DNA from: Streptococcus parasanguinis
GTDB lineage: Bacteria; Bacillota; Bacilli; Lactobacillales; Streptococcaceae
NCBI GenBank assembly: GCA_905188195.1
Contig: CAJJKY010000004.1
Coordinates: 62,001-126,000, forward strand
DNA: 64,000 bases
Direction: 5' to 3'
This document shows positions 32,103-40,120 of this stretch, one piece after another. Position 1 is the stretch's first letter. Each line of letters starts with the position of its first letter. Made by a program: the position numbers and the translations under genes. A model generated the notes under the pieces. The model did no database searches, was not told the origin of the DNA, and worked only from the letters and a program-made list of their open reading frames with translations.

Positions 32103-32190
32103 AATATTCATAAAATCTAAAGTCTTTATACTCTTTAACAATGGAGTCGCCAACCAGAACAGACTATACTGACCAGCGACTACCTTAAAT

Positions 32191-33654
32191 TTAATGTTTC
32201 AGATTTATTTTCTTATCTCTAATTTCATAAACTACATCTGCTACATTTTCGAGTAATCGTTTATCGTGGGTGATAAACACGATAGTTCCGGTGTACTCCT
32301 TCATTAGTATTTCCAAAGCCTCTAAACTTGGTATGTCAAGGAAGTTACTGGGTTCATCCATTATTAGGATGTTATATCTACCCATGAGCATTTTAGCAAG
32401 CAACAATTTTATAATTTCTCCACCGCTTAAAACAGATAAACTTTTTCCAATATCGTTCTGTTTGAACCCCATAGATGCTAGCACTGAACGAATTTCTGAT
32501 ATATTGTAGTCACAATCCTTCTGCATAAACTCCATAACATTCTGATTACTGTTGTACTTGTAACCATTCTGTGCAAAGTAACCTATTTTTGCCTTAGGCG
32601 AAATAGAAATTCCTTCTTCATGGTTTAAGATCATTTGGATTAAAGTTGTTTTTCCGATTCCATTACCACCAGTTAACGCCACTTTTGCTCCTAACGGAAT
32701 TTGAAAAGATGCATTTTCAAACAGAGCCTTATCCCCAAATACTTTATTAATTTCTGCACCGACTATAGGGTATGGATTATGGAGCTCCAATGCTTTACTT
32801 TGCCTGAAACGAATTCTGCGAATGCCTTCCGGAGCTTCTACTTTTCCTAAGGCCGCAATCCTGTGCTCTAGGGTTTTAGCAGCATTATACATCTTTTTTT
32901 CCTTACTTCCTATTGATTTTTGATGAGCTAAACGCCCTCCGTCTTCAGTACTTTTTTTCTTTGAAGAACCTTTTGCCTTCTGTTCTATTTTACGAGCCTG
33001 TTTTCGCTTTTCCTCCGCAGCCCTTTCCAATCGGGCACGTTCCGCAATAAATTGTTCGTATTCTGCAGCTTGGCTCTTACGTTCTTCCTCTTTCTGACGA
33101 AGATAATCAGAATAGTTTCCCCAATACTCAGTGATTTTGCCATCTTTCAGTTCCCATATTTTATCTACTATTTCATCAAGAAAATAGCGGTCATGGCTAA
33201 TAACTAACAGTGCACCTGTAAAATATTTTAGCTGTCCTATTAGAAAATCAATTCCTTCACGGTCTAAATGGCTCGTAGGTTCATCCGCTAAAATACCATG
33301 AACCTGTGCCGATAAGGCCTGTGCTATTTTAAGCCTTGTTTCTTCACCACCGCTCATAGTCTGTATATTTAATTGCTCAACACCTAGCTTGCCTACAAGT
33401 GCAAAATCTTTTTCCTCCTGCAGAGTTACTTCGTCCAACTGGGGAATATAGGCAAGTTCACCCAGACGATTCATTTTACATCCTGGGGGAGTTAATTCTC
33501 CTAAAAGTACCCTGAGTAAAGTGCTTTTTCCAGCACCATTTGCTCCTACTAAACCAATACGGTCATAATCATATACTTCTAATTCATTTATATCTAAAAC
33601 ATCGCGTCCTTTGAATTCCACACGAATGTCTTTTGCTTTTAATATTAATTCCAT
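32191..33654 (-). CDS. msrD: ABC-F ribosomal protection protein Msr(D) (Mel)
   Basis: 487 residues, the exact length of Msr(D). Two ABC domains without membrane segments: Walker [10 protein letters not shown] (about 36-44) and GGNGIGKTT (about 329-337), signatures MSGGEE and LSGGEI, Walker [12 protein letters not shown] and [11 protein letters not shown]. The linker between them (about 180-265) is long, Lys/Glu-rich and helical, the part that reaches the peptidyl transferase centre and dislodges macrolides, streptogramin B and ketolides. It acts on ribosomes and acts with Mef. Expression is set by the MYLIFM leader peptide and attenuator just upstream. Confidence 0.97.
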
Positions 33655-33699
33655 AACATTTCCTCCTGTCTATAATCGCATGCTTTCATTTGCTTGTAT

Positions 33700-33715
33700 G
33701 CAGGGAAAACCCTGC
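33700..33715 (-). terminator. msr(D) attenuator hairpin
   Basis: GCAGGG and CCCTGC pair around a 4-base loop between the leader peptide and msr(D). Nearby CCTGC and TGCGATT segments can pair with the same GCAGG/AATCGCA bases, giving exclusive alternative folds, as described for drug-dependent control of msr(D). Confidence 0.65.
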
Positions 33716-33732
33716 GATTTTAGCAGGAAGAG

Positions 33733-33753
33733 TTACATGAAAATAAGATACAT
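33733..33753 (-). CDS. msrDL: msr(D) leader peptide MYLIFM
   Basis: A six-residue ORF, ATG at 33753 with GGAGGA upstream, stop TAA. It is identical to the published MsrDL peptide, on which the ribosome stalls when erythromycin is bound, letting transcription continue into msr(D). It lies 20 bases after the mef stop. Confidence 0.9.
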   Translation of the reverse strand: MYLIFM

Positions 33754-33773
33754 AAATATTCCTCCAATATTGT

Positions 33774-34991
33774 TTATTTTAAATCTAATTTTCTAACCTC
33801 AGTTATCATTTGGCAAACTATAGCAATGCCAATAATTAAAATACCTGATAGTAAAAACCAATGATTTACACCGATTTTATCAGCAAAGAATCCAGAAAGA
33901 ATTAACCCAATTGGCATAGCAAGTGACATGATACTTCCGATCAAAGAAAATACACGTCCTAAATATTCAGGCTTAATTTTCTCCTGAAAAAGAGCTGTTT
34001 GCACACCGCTATAAAATGGCACCGAAAGCCCCATTATTGCACAGCAAACTACGAATATTACAAATCCATTTGGAGGAAGTATTCCCGAAACGGCTAAACT
34101 GGTCCCCATTATAAAAAATGAACTTGTTATTAGTAATACATGCTTTTCGAAGCCCCCTAATCTTCCTAATAATAAGCCTCCTGCTAGCATCCCAAATGCA
34201 AAGGAAATTTCCGTAATAGAAATATGCACAGGCGTTCCATTAAAGTGTTCCATGCTTATTAAAGGAAATAGTGCATTGATTGGCATATAAACAAAAGTAT
34301 ATAGTGTTCCTAAGAGTAATAAGGCAAACAATCCTTTGTTTTGTCTCAGAACCACAACTCCTTCTTTCATCTCCCTTATGAAATTTGGTTCTAAACTTTG
34401 CACTTGATTACCCAGCTTAGGTATACGTACAATTGCTACCGTAATAGATGCAATCACAGCACCCAATACGTCGATGGCAATAATAGCATTTAAATCCCAA
34501 ACGGAGTATAAGAGTGCTGCAACTGCCGGACTAACAATATAGCTTATAGACTGCAAAGACTGACTATAGCCTGCGCATTTCGTTAGCTGTTCTTCTGGTA
34601 CTAAAAGTGGTGTAACCGCATTGAGTGCTGGGGTATGAAAAGCTGTTCCAATGCTACGGATAAACAATACTATCATAATCATCCAGACAGGTAGCTCCAT
34701 ACAGAATGCAACAATAGCAAGCACTGCACCAGCTGCTGCGATAATTAAATCGGCACCAATCATTATCTTCTTCCTATCATGACGATCCACTAGCACACCA
34801 ATGGCAGGTCCCAAAATCGCATAGGGTAAAAAACCTACTAATGAAGCCATAGACAAGACCATCGCAGATCCTGTTTTTTCTGTAAGGTAAAAAATAATCG
34901 CCATTTGCAGGATGGCACTAGTGATTAATGATACTGCTTGCCCTGCCCATATTGCATAAAATTTTCGTTTCCAATTGTTGTATTTTTCCAT
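33774..34991 (-). CDS. mef(E): Macrolide efflux MFS transporter Mef
   Basis: 405 residues with 12 membrane segments; proton-driven export of 14- and 15-membered macrolides. The start MEKYNNWKRKFYAIWAGQAV, the MFS loop GVLVDRHDRKKIM (about 65-77) and the final VRKLDLK identify Mef. The A and E variants are about 90 percent identical; the MEGA context favours mef(E), but I cannot separate them by eye with certainty. Transcribed with msr(D) from one promoter at 35326-35354 under attenuation control. Confidence 0.95.
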   Translation of the reverse strand: MEKYNNWKRKFYAIWAGQAVSLITSAILQMAIIFYLTEKTGSAMVLSMASLVGFLPYAILGPAIGVLVDRHDRKKIMIGADLIIAAAGAVLAIVAFCMELPVWMIMIVLFIRSIGTAFHTPALNAVTPLLVPEEQLTKCAGYSQSLQSISYIVSPAVAALLYSVWDLNAIIAIDVLGAVIASITVAIVRIPKLGNQVQSLEPNFIREMKEGVVVLRQNKGLFALLLLGTLYTFVYMPINALFPLISMEHFNGTPVHISITEISFAFGMLAGGLLLGRLGGFEKHVLLITSSFFIMGTSLAVSGILPPNGFVIFVVCCAIMGLSVPFYSGVQTALFQEKIKPEYLGRVFSLIGSIMSLAMPIGLILSGFFADKIGVNHWFLLSGILIIGIAIVCQMITEVRKLDLK

Positions 34992-35052
34992 TTATATTAT
35001 CTCCTGCATATTATTTTGCTTGAATTTCTATTTTGAATAGCATTCTAGGCAA

Positions 35053-35097
35053 TAAAAAATGCAGGCCAAACCCCACAATGTGGCTTTTGGTCTGCAT
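35053..35097 (-). terminator. mef attenuator terminator
   Basis: ATGCAGACC... and ...GGCCTGCAT on the minus strand form a long stem (35059-35097) followed by T6 and TATT. It lies between the leader peptide and mef and would stop transcription without drug. Confidence 0.8.
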
Positions 35098-35210
35098 ACA
35101 TACAATTTGGAAACATTCATATTAAAGACATAGTTAAATAAAGGTATAGTTAAATAACCAATATCCTCACCGTAACTAATGAATGCTCAATATCGTATAA
35201 ATAAGCACAA

Positions 35211-35248
35211 CAAAAAAGCCTATCATCGGGTATAGATTCTGCTTTTTT
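35211..35248 (-). promoter_or_regulatory. Second leader hairpin of mef
   Basis: AAAAAAGC and GCTTTTTT pair with an inner CTAT/ATAG. It follows the leader peptide closely and ends in U on the minus transcript, so it may pause or stop the polymerase. Confidence 0.55.
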
Positions 35249-35258
35249 TATTGCCAGC

Positions 35259-35285
35259 TTATCTTAAACGCATTGAGGCTGTCAT
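35259..35285 (-). CDS. mefAL: mef leader peptide MTASMRLR
   Basis: An eight-residue ORF with GGAGGA upstream and TAA stop, identical to the leader peptide described for inducible mef(E)/mel expression. Ribosome stalling here with macrolide is thought to prevent formation of the downstream terminator. Confidence 0.9.
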   Translation of the reverse strand: MTASMRLR

Positions 35286-35325
35286 AGTTTCGGTTCCTCC
35301 TACATCTTTGTTTATATCAATTTAT

Positions 35326-35354
35326 AGTATAACACAACAAGATGATATGTTCAA
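35326..35354 (-). promoter_or_regulatory. Promoter of the mef-msr(D) operon
   Basis: TTGAAC (35349-35354), 17-bp spacer, TATACT (35326-35331) on the minus strand. Confidence 0.8.
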
Positions 35355-35376
35355 TATAAAAGTTATGGAATGAGAC

Positions 35377-35547
35377 TCATACTTCCAATTCGATGCCAGA
35401 TTTAAAGGATATGACGAAGTTTTCTTCATAGACTGTAACGCTCTGGATTATCTTCCTTAGTAGCAAGCGATTAGCTTTCACAAAATCTTCTGTTTGTAGT
35501 TTTAAAAATTCATCAGGATTTTCTAACTCAACCTCAAAATATTTCAT
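35377..35547 (-). pseudogene. Small ORF resembling a serine recombinase C-terminal tail
   Basis: 56 residues starting MKYFEVELENPDEFLKLQTE and ending IQSVTVYEENFVISFKSGIE plus three residues. The end resembles the last ~40 residues of large serine recombinases (a VKANRLLLRKIIxxVTVY and FKSGIEIEV type tail). GAGG precedes the ATG at 35547. It may be the remnant of the recombinase of a parent element, or a small gene that survives intact; resemblance is moderate. Confidence 0.45.
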
Positions 35548-35604
35548 TTTACATTCCCTCATTTCATTTATTGATAAATTGAGTTTGCAAAAAAGAGTGG
35601 ACAA

Positions 35605-35880
35605 TTTTTGTCTACTCTTAACCTTTAAAATAGTTTTTTTTAATCGATTTGAAGTTGCCTAAATTATTACTTATTCGGTAAAATGAAGTATTGCTTTCAA
35701 CAGATTTCCTTCAACTACACTTCACTTGATTCAAACAAGGTGGGTACATTTCTATTCCCACAAACTCCTTGTCAATGGAAACAAACACGTACCCACAGGG
35801 TAAATGGAAATAGAAACTGATAATTTCTAGCTATCACTTCTACTCATTCCAAAAATTTTCTCACTCTGATACTTACCCAC
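35605..35880. other. Gene-free end of the MEGA element with an inverted repeat
   Basis: AT-rich and without an ORF. GTGGGTAC (35740-35747) and GTACCCAC (35789-35796) form a perfect 8-bp inverted repeat, with looser pairing of the flanking TTTCTATTCC and GGAAATAGAAA. It may be an element end or a recombinase site. Confidence 0.4.
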
Positions 35881-35970
35881 CATAAAGCAAAAAGCCTTGC
35901 AATCAAGGCTTTCATTATCCCTTTCGTTCAAAGGTTTCTAAGCTTTTACGAGCAGAGCGACACACTCAGC
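35881..35970. repeat. Right copy of the sequence flanking the MEGA element
   Basis: Matches 30501-30585 in the same orientation. This copy directly follows the rumA-type gene and contains its intact terminator, so it is the resident one. From 35971 to 36061 there is GC-richer sequence with short pairings but no clear RNA gene. Confidence 0.65.
35888..35912 (-). terminator. Terminator of the 23S rRNA methyltransferase gene
   Basis: AAAGCCTTG and CAAGGCTTT pair around CAAT, A run on the left. Confidence 0.85.
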
Positions 35971-36061
35971 GGTTCGCTATCTCCGTTCTGTCTGCGTGCT
36001 AGCACTTGTCAATCACGGACAGCTATCGCATGGGCGGAAGTAAATGCTAATCTTCGTCGTT

Positions 36062-37417
36062 TTACTCCTTGACTAGCAAACTTACCGCCTCAACATGATG
36101 CGTTTGCGGAAAAAGATCCACCGGTTGGACTTTCTTCAATTCGTAGCCCAATTCTTGATAGAGTTTGATATCACGCGCCATGGTAGCGACGTTACAGGAG
36201 ATATAGGCGATGCGGTCAGCCCCTGTTTGGACGCTTGCTTTGATAAAGCTTTCGGTCAAGCCCTTGCGTGGTGGGTCGACCAGGATGGCAGTTGGTTGGA
36301 TGCCTTCCTTGAGCCAATTCTTCATGGCATTTTCAGCTGTGTCACAGACATAGTGGGCATTGGTAATACCGTTCAACTCTGCATTCTTCTGGCTATTTTC
36401 TACTGCTTCGGGGATGACTTCGACACCATAAACTTCCTTAACATGCTTAGCGACAGATAATCCAATAGTCCCGATTCCTGAGTAAGCATCGATCACCACA
36501 TCCTCTTCACTCAACTCCGCAAAATCAATAGCTGTCTGATAAAGCTTCTCTGCCATTTCTGTATTGACCTGGTAAAAGGCTGGTCCAGAGATTTGGAAAT
36601 CATTTCCCAACATTTGGTCCGTAATGTAATCTTGACCATAGAGAACTCGCCATTCTTTCCCAAAAATAGCATTGGTATTCTGGTCATTGATATTTTGCAT
36701 GACAGACACAATCTCTGGGAATTGCTTGATGACCTGTTCAATTAACTGTTCAACTCGGAAAATTTTAGGACGAGTTGTCACCAAAATAACCATGATTTCA
36801 CCAGAATGGTGACCTCGGCGGACCACTAGATTGCGAATCAAGCCTGATTGTTCCTTCTCGTCATAAGGCTTGAGGTCAAACCGACGAATCAAATCCCGAA
36901 GTGCCAAGACCACTTGGTCAATGACTGGATCTTGGATATAAAAGTCCTCAATCGGCATCAAATCGTGAGAGTTCTTCCGAAAGAAGCCTGTCTCTACCTG
37001 ACCATTGACACGACGGACAGGGACCTGGGCCTTGTTGCGGTATTGTACAGGATGGTCCATCCCCAAGGTCAGGGGCACGTCGATATCAGAGATTCCTGCC
37101 ATCTTGTAGAGGCTATCCTTGACCTGCTTGGCCTTGAATTTCAGCTGCTCCGGATAAGCTATGTGGCCCAAGTCGGCAATACCGCTTCGCAAGTAAGCCA
37201 GGTCTAGTTCTTCATTGCGGTGAGGGGATTTTTCCAGGTATTCCTCTACTTTTCCGTAGCCGATCTTCTTATTGACCTTGAGCACGCGCATACGAATGAC
37301 TTCGCCTGGCAGGGCATTCTCCACAAAAAAGACCAGGCCATCGACCTTAGCCACTCCGGCTCCTTCGTGAGTCAAATCGACAATCTCAACGGTTACAATT
37401 TCATTTTTCTTTAACAT
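36062..37417 (-). CDS. rlmD: 23S rRNA (uracil-C5)-methyltransferase, RumA/RlmCD type
   Basis: 451 residues. An N-terminal TRAM domain (EIVTVEIVDLTHEGAGVAKVD) is followed by the RumA catalytic domain: SAM-binding DAYSGIGTIGLSVA, ILVDPPRKGL and the nucleophile YISCNVATMARD. It methylates C5 of uracil in 23S rRNA; in streptococci RlmCD modifies two positions. In pneumococcus one class of MEGA insertion lies in the homologous gene; here the gene is intact and the element lies just downstream. A TGATATAAT box at 37474-37482 and a GGAGT/ACTCC hairpin (37450-37464) precede it. Confidence 0.93.
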   Translation of the reverse strand: MLKKNEIVTVEIVDLTHEGAGVAKVDGLVFFVENALPGEVIRMRVLKVNKKIGYGKVEEYLEKSPHRNEELDLAYLRSGIADLGHIAYPEQLKFKAKQVKDSLYKMAGISDIDVPLTLGMDHPVQYRNKAQVPVRRVNGQVETGFFRKNSHDLMPIEDFYIQDPVIDQVVLALRDLIRRFDLKPYDEKEQSGLIRNLVVRRGHHSGEIMVILVTTRPKIFRVEQLIEQVIKQFPEIVSVMQNINDQNTNAIFGKEWRVLYGQDYITDQMLGNDFQISGPAFYQVNTEMAEKLYQTAIDFAELSEEDVVIDAYSGIGTIGLSVAKHVKEVYGVEVIPEAVENSQKNAELNGITNAHYVCDTAENAMKNWLKEGIQPTAILVDPPRKGLTESFIKASVQTGADRIAYISCNVATMARDIKLYQELGYELKKVQPVDLFPQTHHVEAVSLLVKE

Positions 37418-37440
37418 GGTGTTCTATCTTTCTACAAATT

Positions 37441-37464
37441 AAAAGAGGTGGAGTCCAAAACTCC
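37441..37464 (-). terminator. Hairpin between the LCP gene and the methyltransferase gene
   Basis: GGAGT and ACTCC pair around a 5-base loop; AAAAGA on the left gives a U-rich tail. It lies after a possible -10 box for the methyltransferase gene, so it may be a partial terminator or attenuator. Confidence 0.5.
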
Positions 37465-37479
37465 TATCCCCTTATTATA

Positions 37480-38793
37480 TCATCTCAGTCCCATTTGGTA
37501 CAATTTCTTTTTATAAGCATCGAAATCAACGAGCAAGCCTTGGCCCCCATACATATCGTAGGCATCGACCCAATCCCCATTTTCTGGGATGGTCACTCGT
37601 TCAATTCCTTTTCCAGCACTACCGACTAGGCCAAGTCCATTGGTCAATAGGAAAGAGAAAGGAACATTGGTAGACGTCATAGCAAAGACTTTCCCAAGTG
37701 CTTCAGATCCCGTAAAGAGTTTGGTTGGATCCTTGATCTGGTGCATGATAGCTGACATGACCTCTTGTTGGCGACGGGTCCGACCAAAGTCTCCTTCATC
37801 ATCCTTACGGAAACGCGAGTAATTGAGAAGGGTCCGGCCATCCATCCGTTGTTTTCCAACCTTGATGGTTTGTTGCGGAACGACACCGTCTTTCATGTTC
37901 AAATCATCTGGTACTTCTACTTCACTGACCTTTTCGCCATCAACCGTTGAAAACTGCGCATTCATCTCGACCCCATTCGGGAAGAGGGTATCGATTGCTG
38001 TCGCAAAGGTCTTGAAATCGACCATGGCGTAATATTGGATGTCAATGTCAAAGTTGTCTTTGAGCATCTGACGCACCAATTCAGCCCCTTGGTTGTTATT
38101 TTGCTCCCCGATGGTGAAGGCCGTATTGAGCTTCTGGTCGTAGTAGCCATCATATTCAGGAATATTTTGCTGGCTCACTCCATCAATATGGACCAGTGTA
38201 TCCCGCATGAAGCTGACCATCTTGATCTTGCCTTCTTTGTTATTGACATTAACCACCATGATGGAGTCTGTCCGAGTCTCATCTGACTTCTCACCGATCC
38301 GACCATCTGTCCCCAAGATCAGGATATTGACTCCATCTCGCGACTTCTTGCCATTAAATTTCTCAACGACAGCTGGTTTGGCATCTGGACCTGTCGGCTT
38401 GCTGTTCAAGCCTTTCACAAACATGAAGACCATGCCACCGATAATGAGCAAGAAAAAGAGAGCAAGCCACTTGAGAATCCGTTTGACGCGGATCTTTTTC
38501 CGTGGTTTCTTAGGTATATCGCTCGTCGCAGCAACTGCTTTCTTCTTAGACTTTTTGCTACGTGATTGGTAAACAGGGAGATCCCCAATCGGTTCAGCAA
38601 TCTCACCTTGCACTTCTTCTGTAGCGTCTACCTCAGGTTGAAGGGCTTCTGCTTCCTCATAAGCTCCTTGGCTCTTCTTAAGCAGGTAATTGTATTCTAG
38701 TTGTTCTCGTTCATTCAAATAATGAAAATTTGAGTATAAGTACTCTAATCGCTTTCGCTCATGGTGAGATAGAAAGTTGGATTCGTTACTCAT
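37480..38793 (-). CDS. LytR-CpsA-Psr (LCP) family protein
   Basis: 437 residues. A cytoplasmic N-terminus of ~105 residues rich in Lys and Glu, one membrane helix (about 108-127), then an extracellular LCP domain: RDGVNILILGTDGR (Asp), TDSIMVVNVN, MVSFMRDTLVHI (Arg, Asp), the DFKTFATAIDTL and FRKDDEGDFGRTRRQQEV stretches with Arg residues that hold the polyprenyl pyrophosphate. LCP enzymes attach teichoic acids or capsule to peptidoglycan. It ends the aroA-aroK-pheA transcript, overlapping pheA by 4 bases, as in other streptococci. Confidence 0.92.
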   Translation of the reverse strand: MSNESNFLSHHERKRLEYLYSNFHYLNEREQLEYNYLLKKSQGAYEEAEALQPEVDATEEVQGEIAEPIGDLPVYQSRSKKSKKKAVAATSDIPKKPRKKIRVKRILKWLALFFLLIIGGMVFMFVKGLNSKPTGPDAKPAVVEKFNGKKSRDGVNILILGTDGRIGEKSDETRTDSIMVVNVNNKEGKIKMVSFMRDTLVHIDGVSQQNIPEYDGYYDQKLNTAFTIGEQNNNQGAELVRQMLKDNFDIDIQYYAMVDFKTFATAIDTLFPNGVEMNAQFSTVDGEKVSEVEVPDDLNMKDGVVPQQTIKVGKQRMDGRTLLNYSRFRKDDEGDFGRTRRQQEVMSAIMHQIKDPTKLFTGSEALGKVFAMTSTNVPFSFLLTNGLGLVGSAGKGIERVTIPENGDWVDAYDMYGGQGLLVDFDAYKKKLYQMGLR

Positions 38794-39644
38794 CTTTTCT
38801 CCATTCCGTTATCTTTTAAGGTATAGACCTGATACTGGCCCAAGATTTTTGTCTGAATGCCCAAACTGTCTAATTCTTGATAGGCAAACTGCAGAAGATC
38901 AGGCGCTTCATTTAGGAGGTCAATAATGAAAAAGTATTCTCCTAAAGCTGTTTTTAGGGGACGACTTTCAATCTTGGTCAAATTGATCCCCCGCCAAGCA
39001 AAGGTAGACAATCCTTTATAGAGGGCTCCTGCCAAGTTACTTGGCAAGGTCAAGGCCAAGCTAACTTTTTGCAGTCCCGGACTTAAAGTTTCTGAGATCG
39101 CGGGCTCTGTTGCCCCTAAAATCCAAAAACGTGTATAATTGTCCTCGATTTCTTGGATGTCCTTGGCCTGTACTTCCAAGCCATACTCACTGGCTGCTGC
39201 CAGAGGGGCAATAGCCGCAATCTCTAAGTCTGGATGTTCTGCTACATAGCGGGCTGCATAGGCTGTTGAAGCCGTCATTTCCATGGCCACATCCGGATAA
39301 TGGGCCCTTAAAAAAGCCTTCCCTTGGGCCAAGGCCTGTGGATGCGAATAGACCGTTCGAATGGGGCGGTCTTTTTTAGCCACCAAGAGCTGTTGCTTGA
39401 TGGGATAAACTACTTCTGCAACGGCCTGAATCGTCCCTTGGTGAAAGAGGTAATCAAGGGTCTCATGGACACTGCCTTCAATCGAGTTTTCAACTGGGAC
39501 AACTGCAAAATCGATCTCTTGATTCTCATAAGCCTTGATGACATCTGTGATCGTCCGATAGGCGATGCGTTCAGAGATTGGAAAGCTATGAGTGGCCACA
39601 TCATGGGTAAAAGATCCCTTGGGACCAAGATAGCCTACAAGCAT
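38790..39644 (-). CDS. pheA: Prephenate dehydratase
   Basis: 284 residues, monofunctional; converts prephenate to phenylpyruvate for phenylalanine synthesis. The start VGYLGPKGSFTHDVA, the VPVENSIEGSV loop, and the catalytic NYTRFWILG (Thr, Arg) are present, followed by a C-terminal ACT domain with LTKIESRPLK for phenylalanine feedback. Overlaps the LCP gene by 4 and aroK by 10 bases, so it is translationally coupled in the operon. Confidence 0.95.
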   Translation of the reverse strand: MLVGYLGPKGSFTHDVATHSFPISERIAYRTITDVIKAYENQEIDFAVVPVENSIEGSVHETLDYLFHQGTIQAVAEVVYPIKQQLLVAKKDRPIRTVYSHPQALAQGKAFLRAHYPDVAMEMTASTAYAARYVAEHPDLEIAAIAPLAAASEYGLEVQAKDIQEIEDNYTRFWILGATEPAISETLSPGLQKVSLALTLPSNLAGALYKGLSTFAWRGINLTKIESRPLKTALGEYFFIIDLLNEAPDLLQFAYQELDSLGIQTKILGQYQVYTLKDNGMEKR

Positions 39645-40120
39645 CGAATGATCTCCGCAATTTCTTCAGGTGTTTTGTCCTCAACATCCACAATATGGGT
39701 AGCAATATCCTCATACAAAGGCAAACGACCATCAAAAATCTTCTTAAATTCTTCTTTGGTGTGGTTTAAAAAGAGGGGACGTTGCATGGCTTTGTCATTT
39801 TGAATCCGTCTGTACAAGGTTTCAAAATCTACCCGCAGATAAATGTTGTGAGGATTTTTTTCCAAGAGCGCACGGTTATGAGGATTGACCACAATCCCAC
39901 CTCCAGGGGAGATGATGGCCGCTTCATTTTCCAATAAACGCTCCAGCATTTCAGCTTCGCGACGACGAAAGGCTGCTTCTCCTTCTACTGCGAAATAGTC
40001 ATTGATCGACATACCGATCTCTTCAACAATTAATTCATCCATATCATGGAACTTTGGATCAAGAATGCGACCAACGGTCGTTTTACCTGTTCCCATAAAA
40101 CCAAGTAAAATTTTAGCCAT
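39635..40120 (-). CDS. aroK: Shikimate kinase
   Basis: 161 residues. P-loop GFMGTGKTTVG at 7-17, shikimate-binding RRREAEML and ISPGGGIV, and a lid with QRPLF. It phosphorylates shikimate at the 3-hydroxyl. The start at 40120 gives the usual N-terminus MAKILLGFMG; the longer in-frame ATG at 40144 lies inside aroA. Overlaps aroA by 8 bases. Confidence 0.95.
   Translation of the reverse strand: MAKILLGFMGTGKTTVGRILDPKFHDMDELIVEEIGMSINDYFAVEGEAAFRRREAEMLERLLENEAAIISPGGGIVVNPHNRALLEKNPHNIYLRVDFETLYRRIQNDKAMQRPLFLNHTKEEFKKIFDGRLPLYEDIATHIVDVEDKTPEEIAEIIRCL

Larger units (their letters stand above)
30590..35880. mobile_element. MEGA-type macrolide efflux element
   Basis: Contents and size (about 5.3 kb) fit the Macrolide Efflux Genetic Assembly: mef and msr(D) on one strand, and on the other the umuC-like, YolD-like and DUF5960-like genes known from Tn5252. 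Ends are placed by the flanking repeats and are approximate. No transposase or intact recombinase is present, as is usual for MEGA, which is thought to spread by transformation or inside larger elements. Confidence 0.85.

Noticed and set aside
35971..36061. GC-richer stretch after the methyltransferase gene as a possible small RNA or tRNA-like gene
   Set aside because: Only short pairings (AGCG/CGCT, TCCGT/ACGGA); no cloverleaf, no promoter seen and no terminator of its own.
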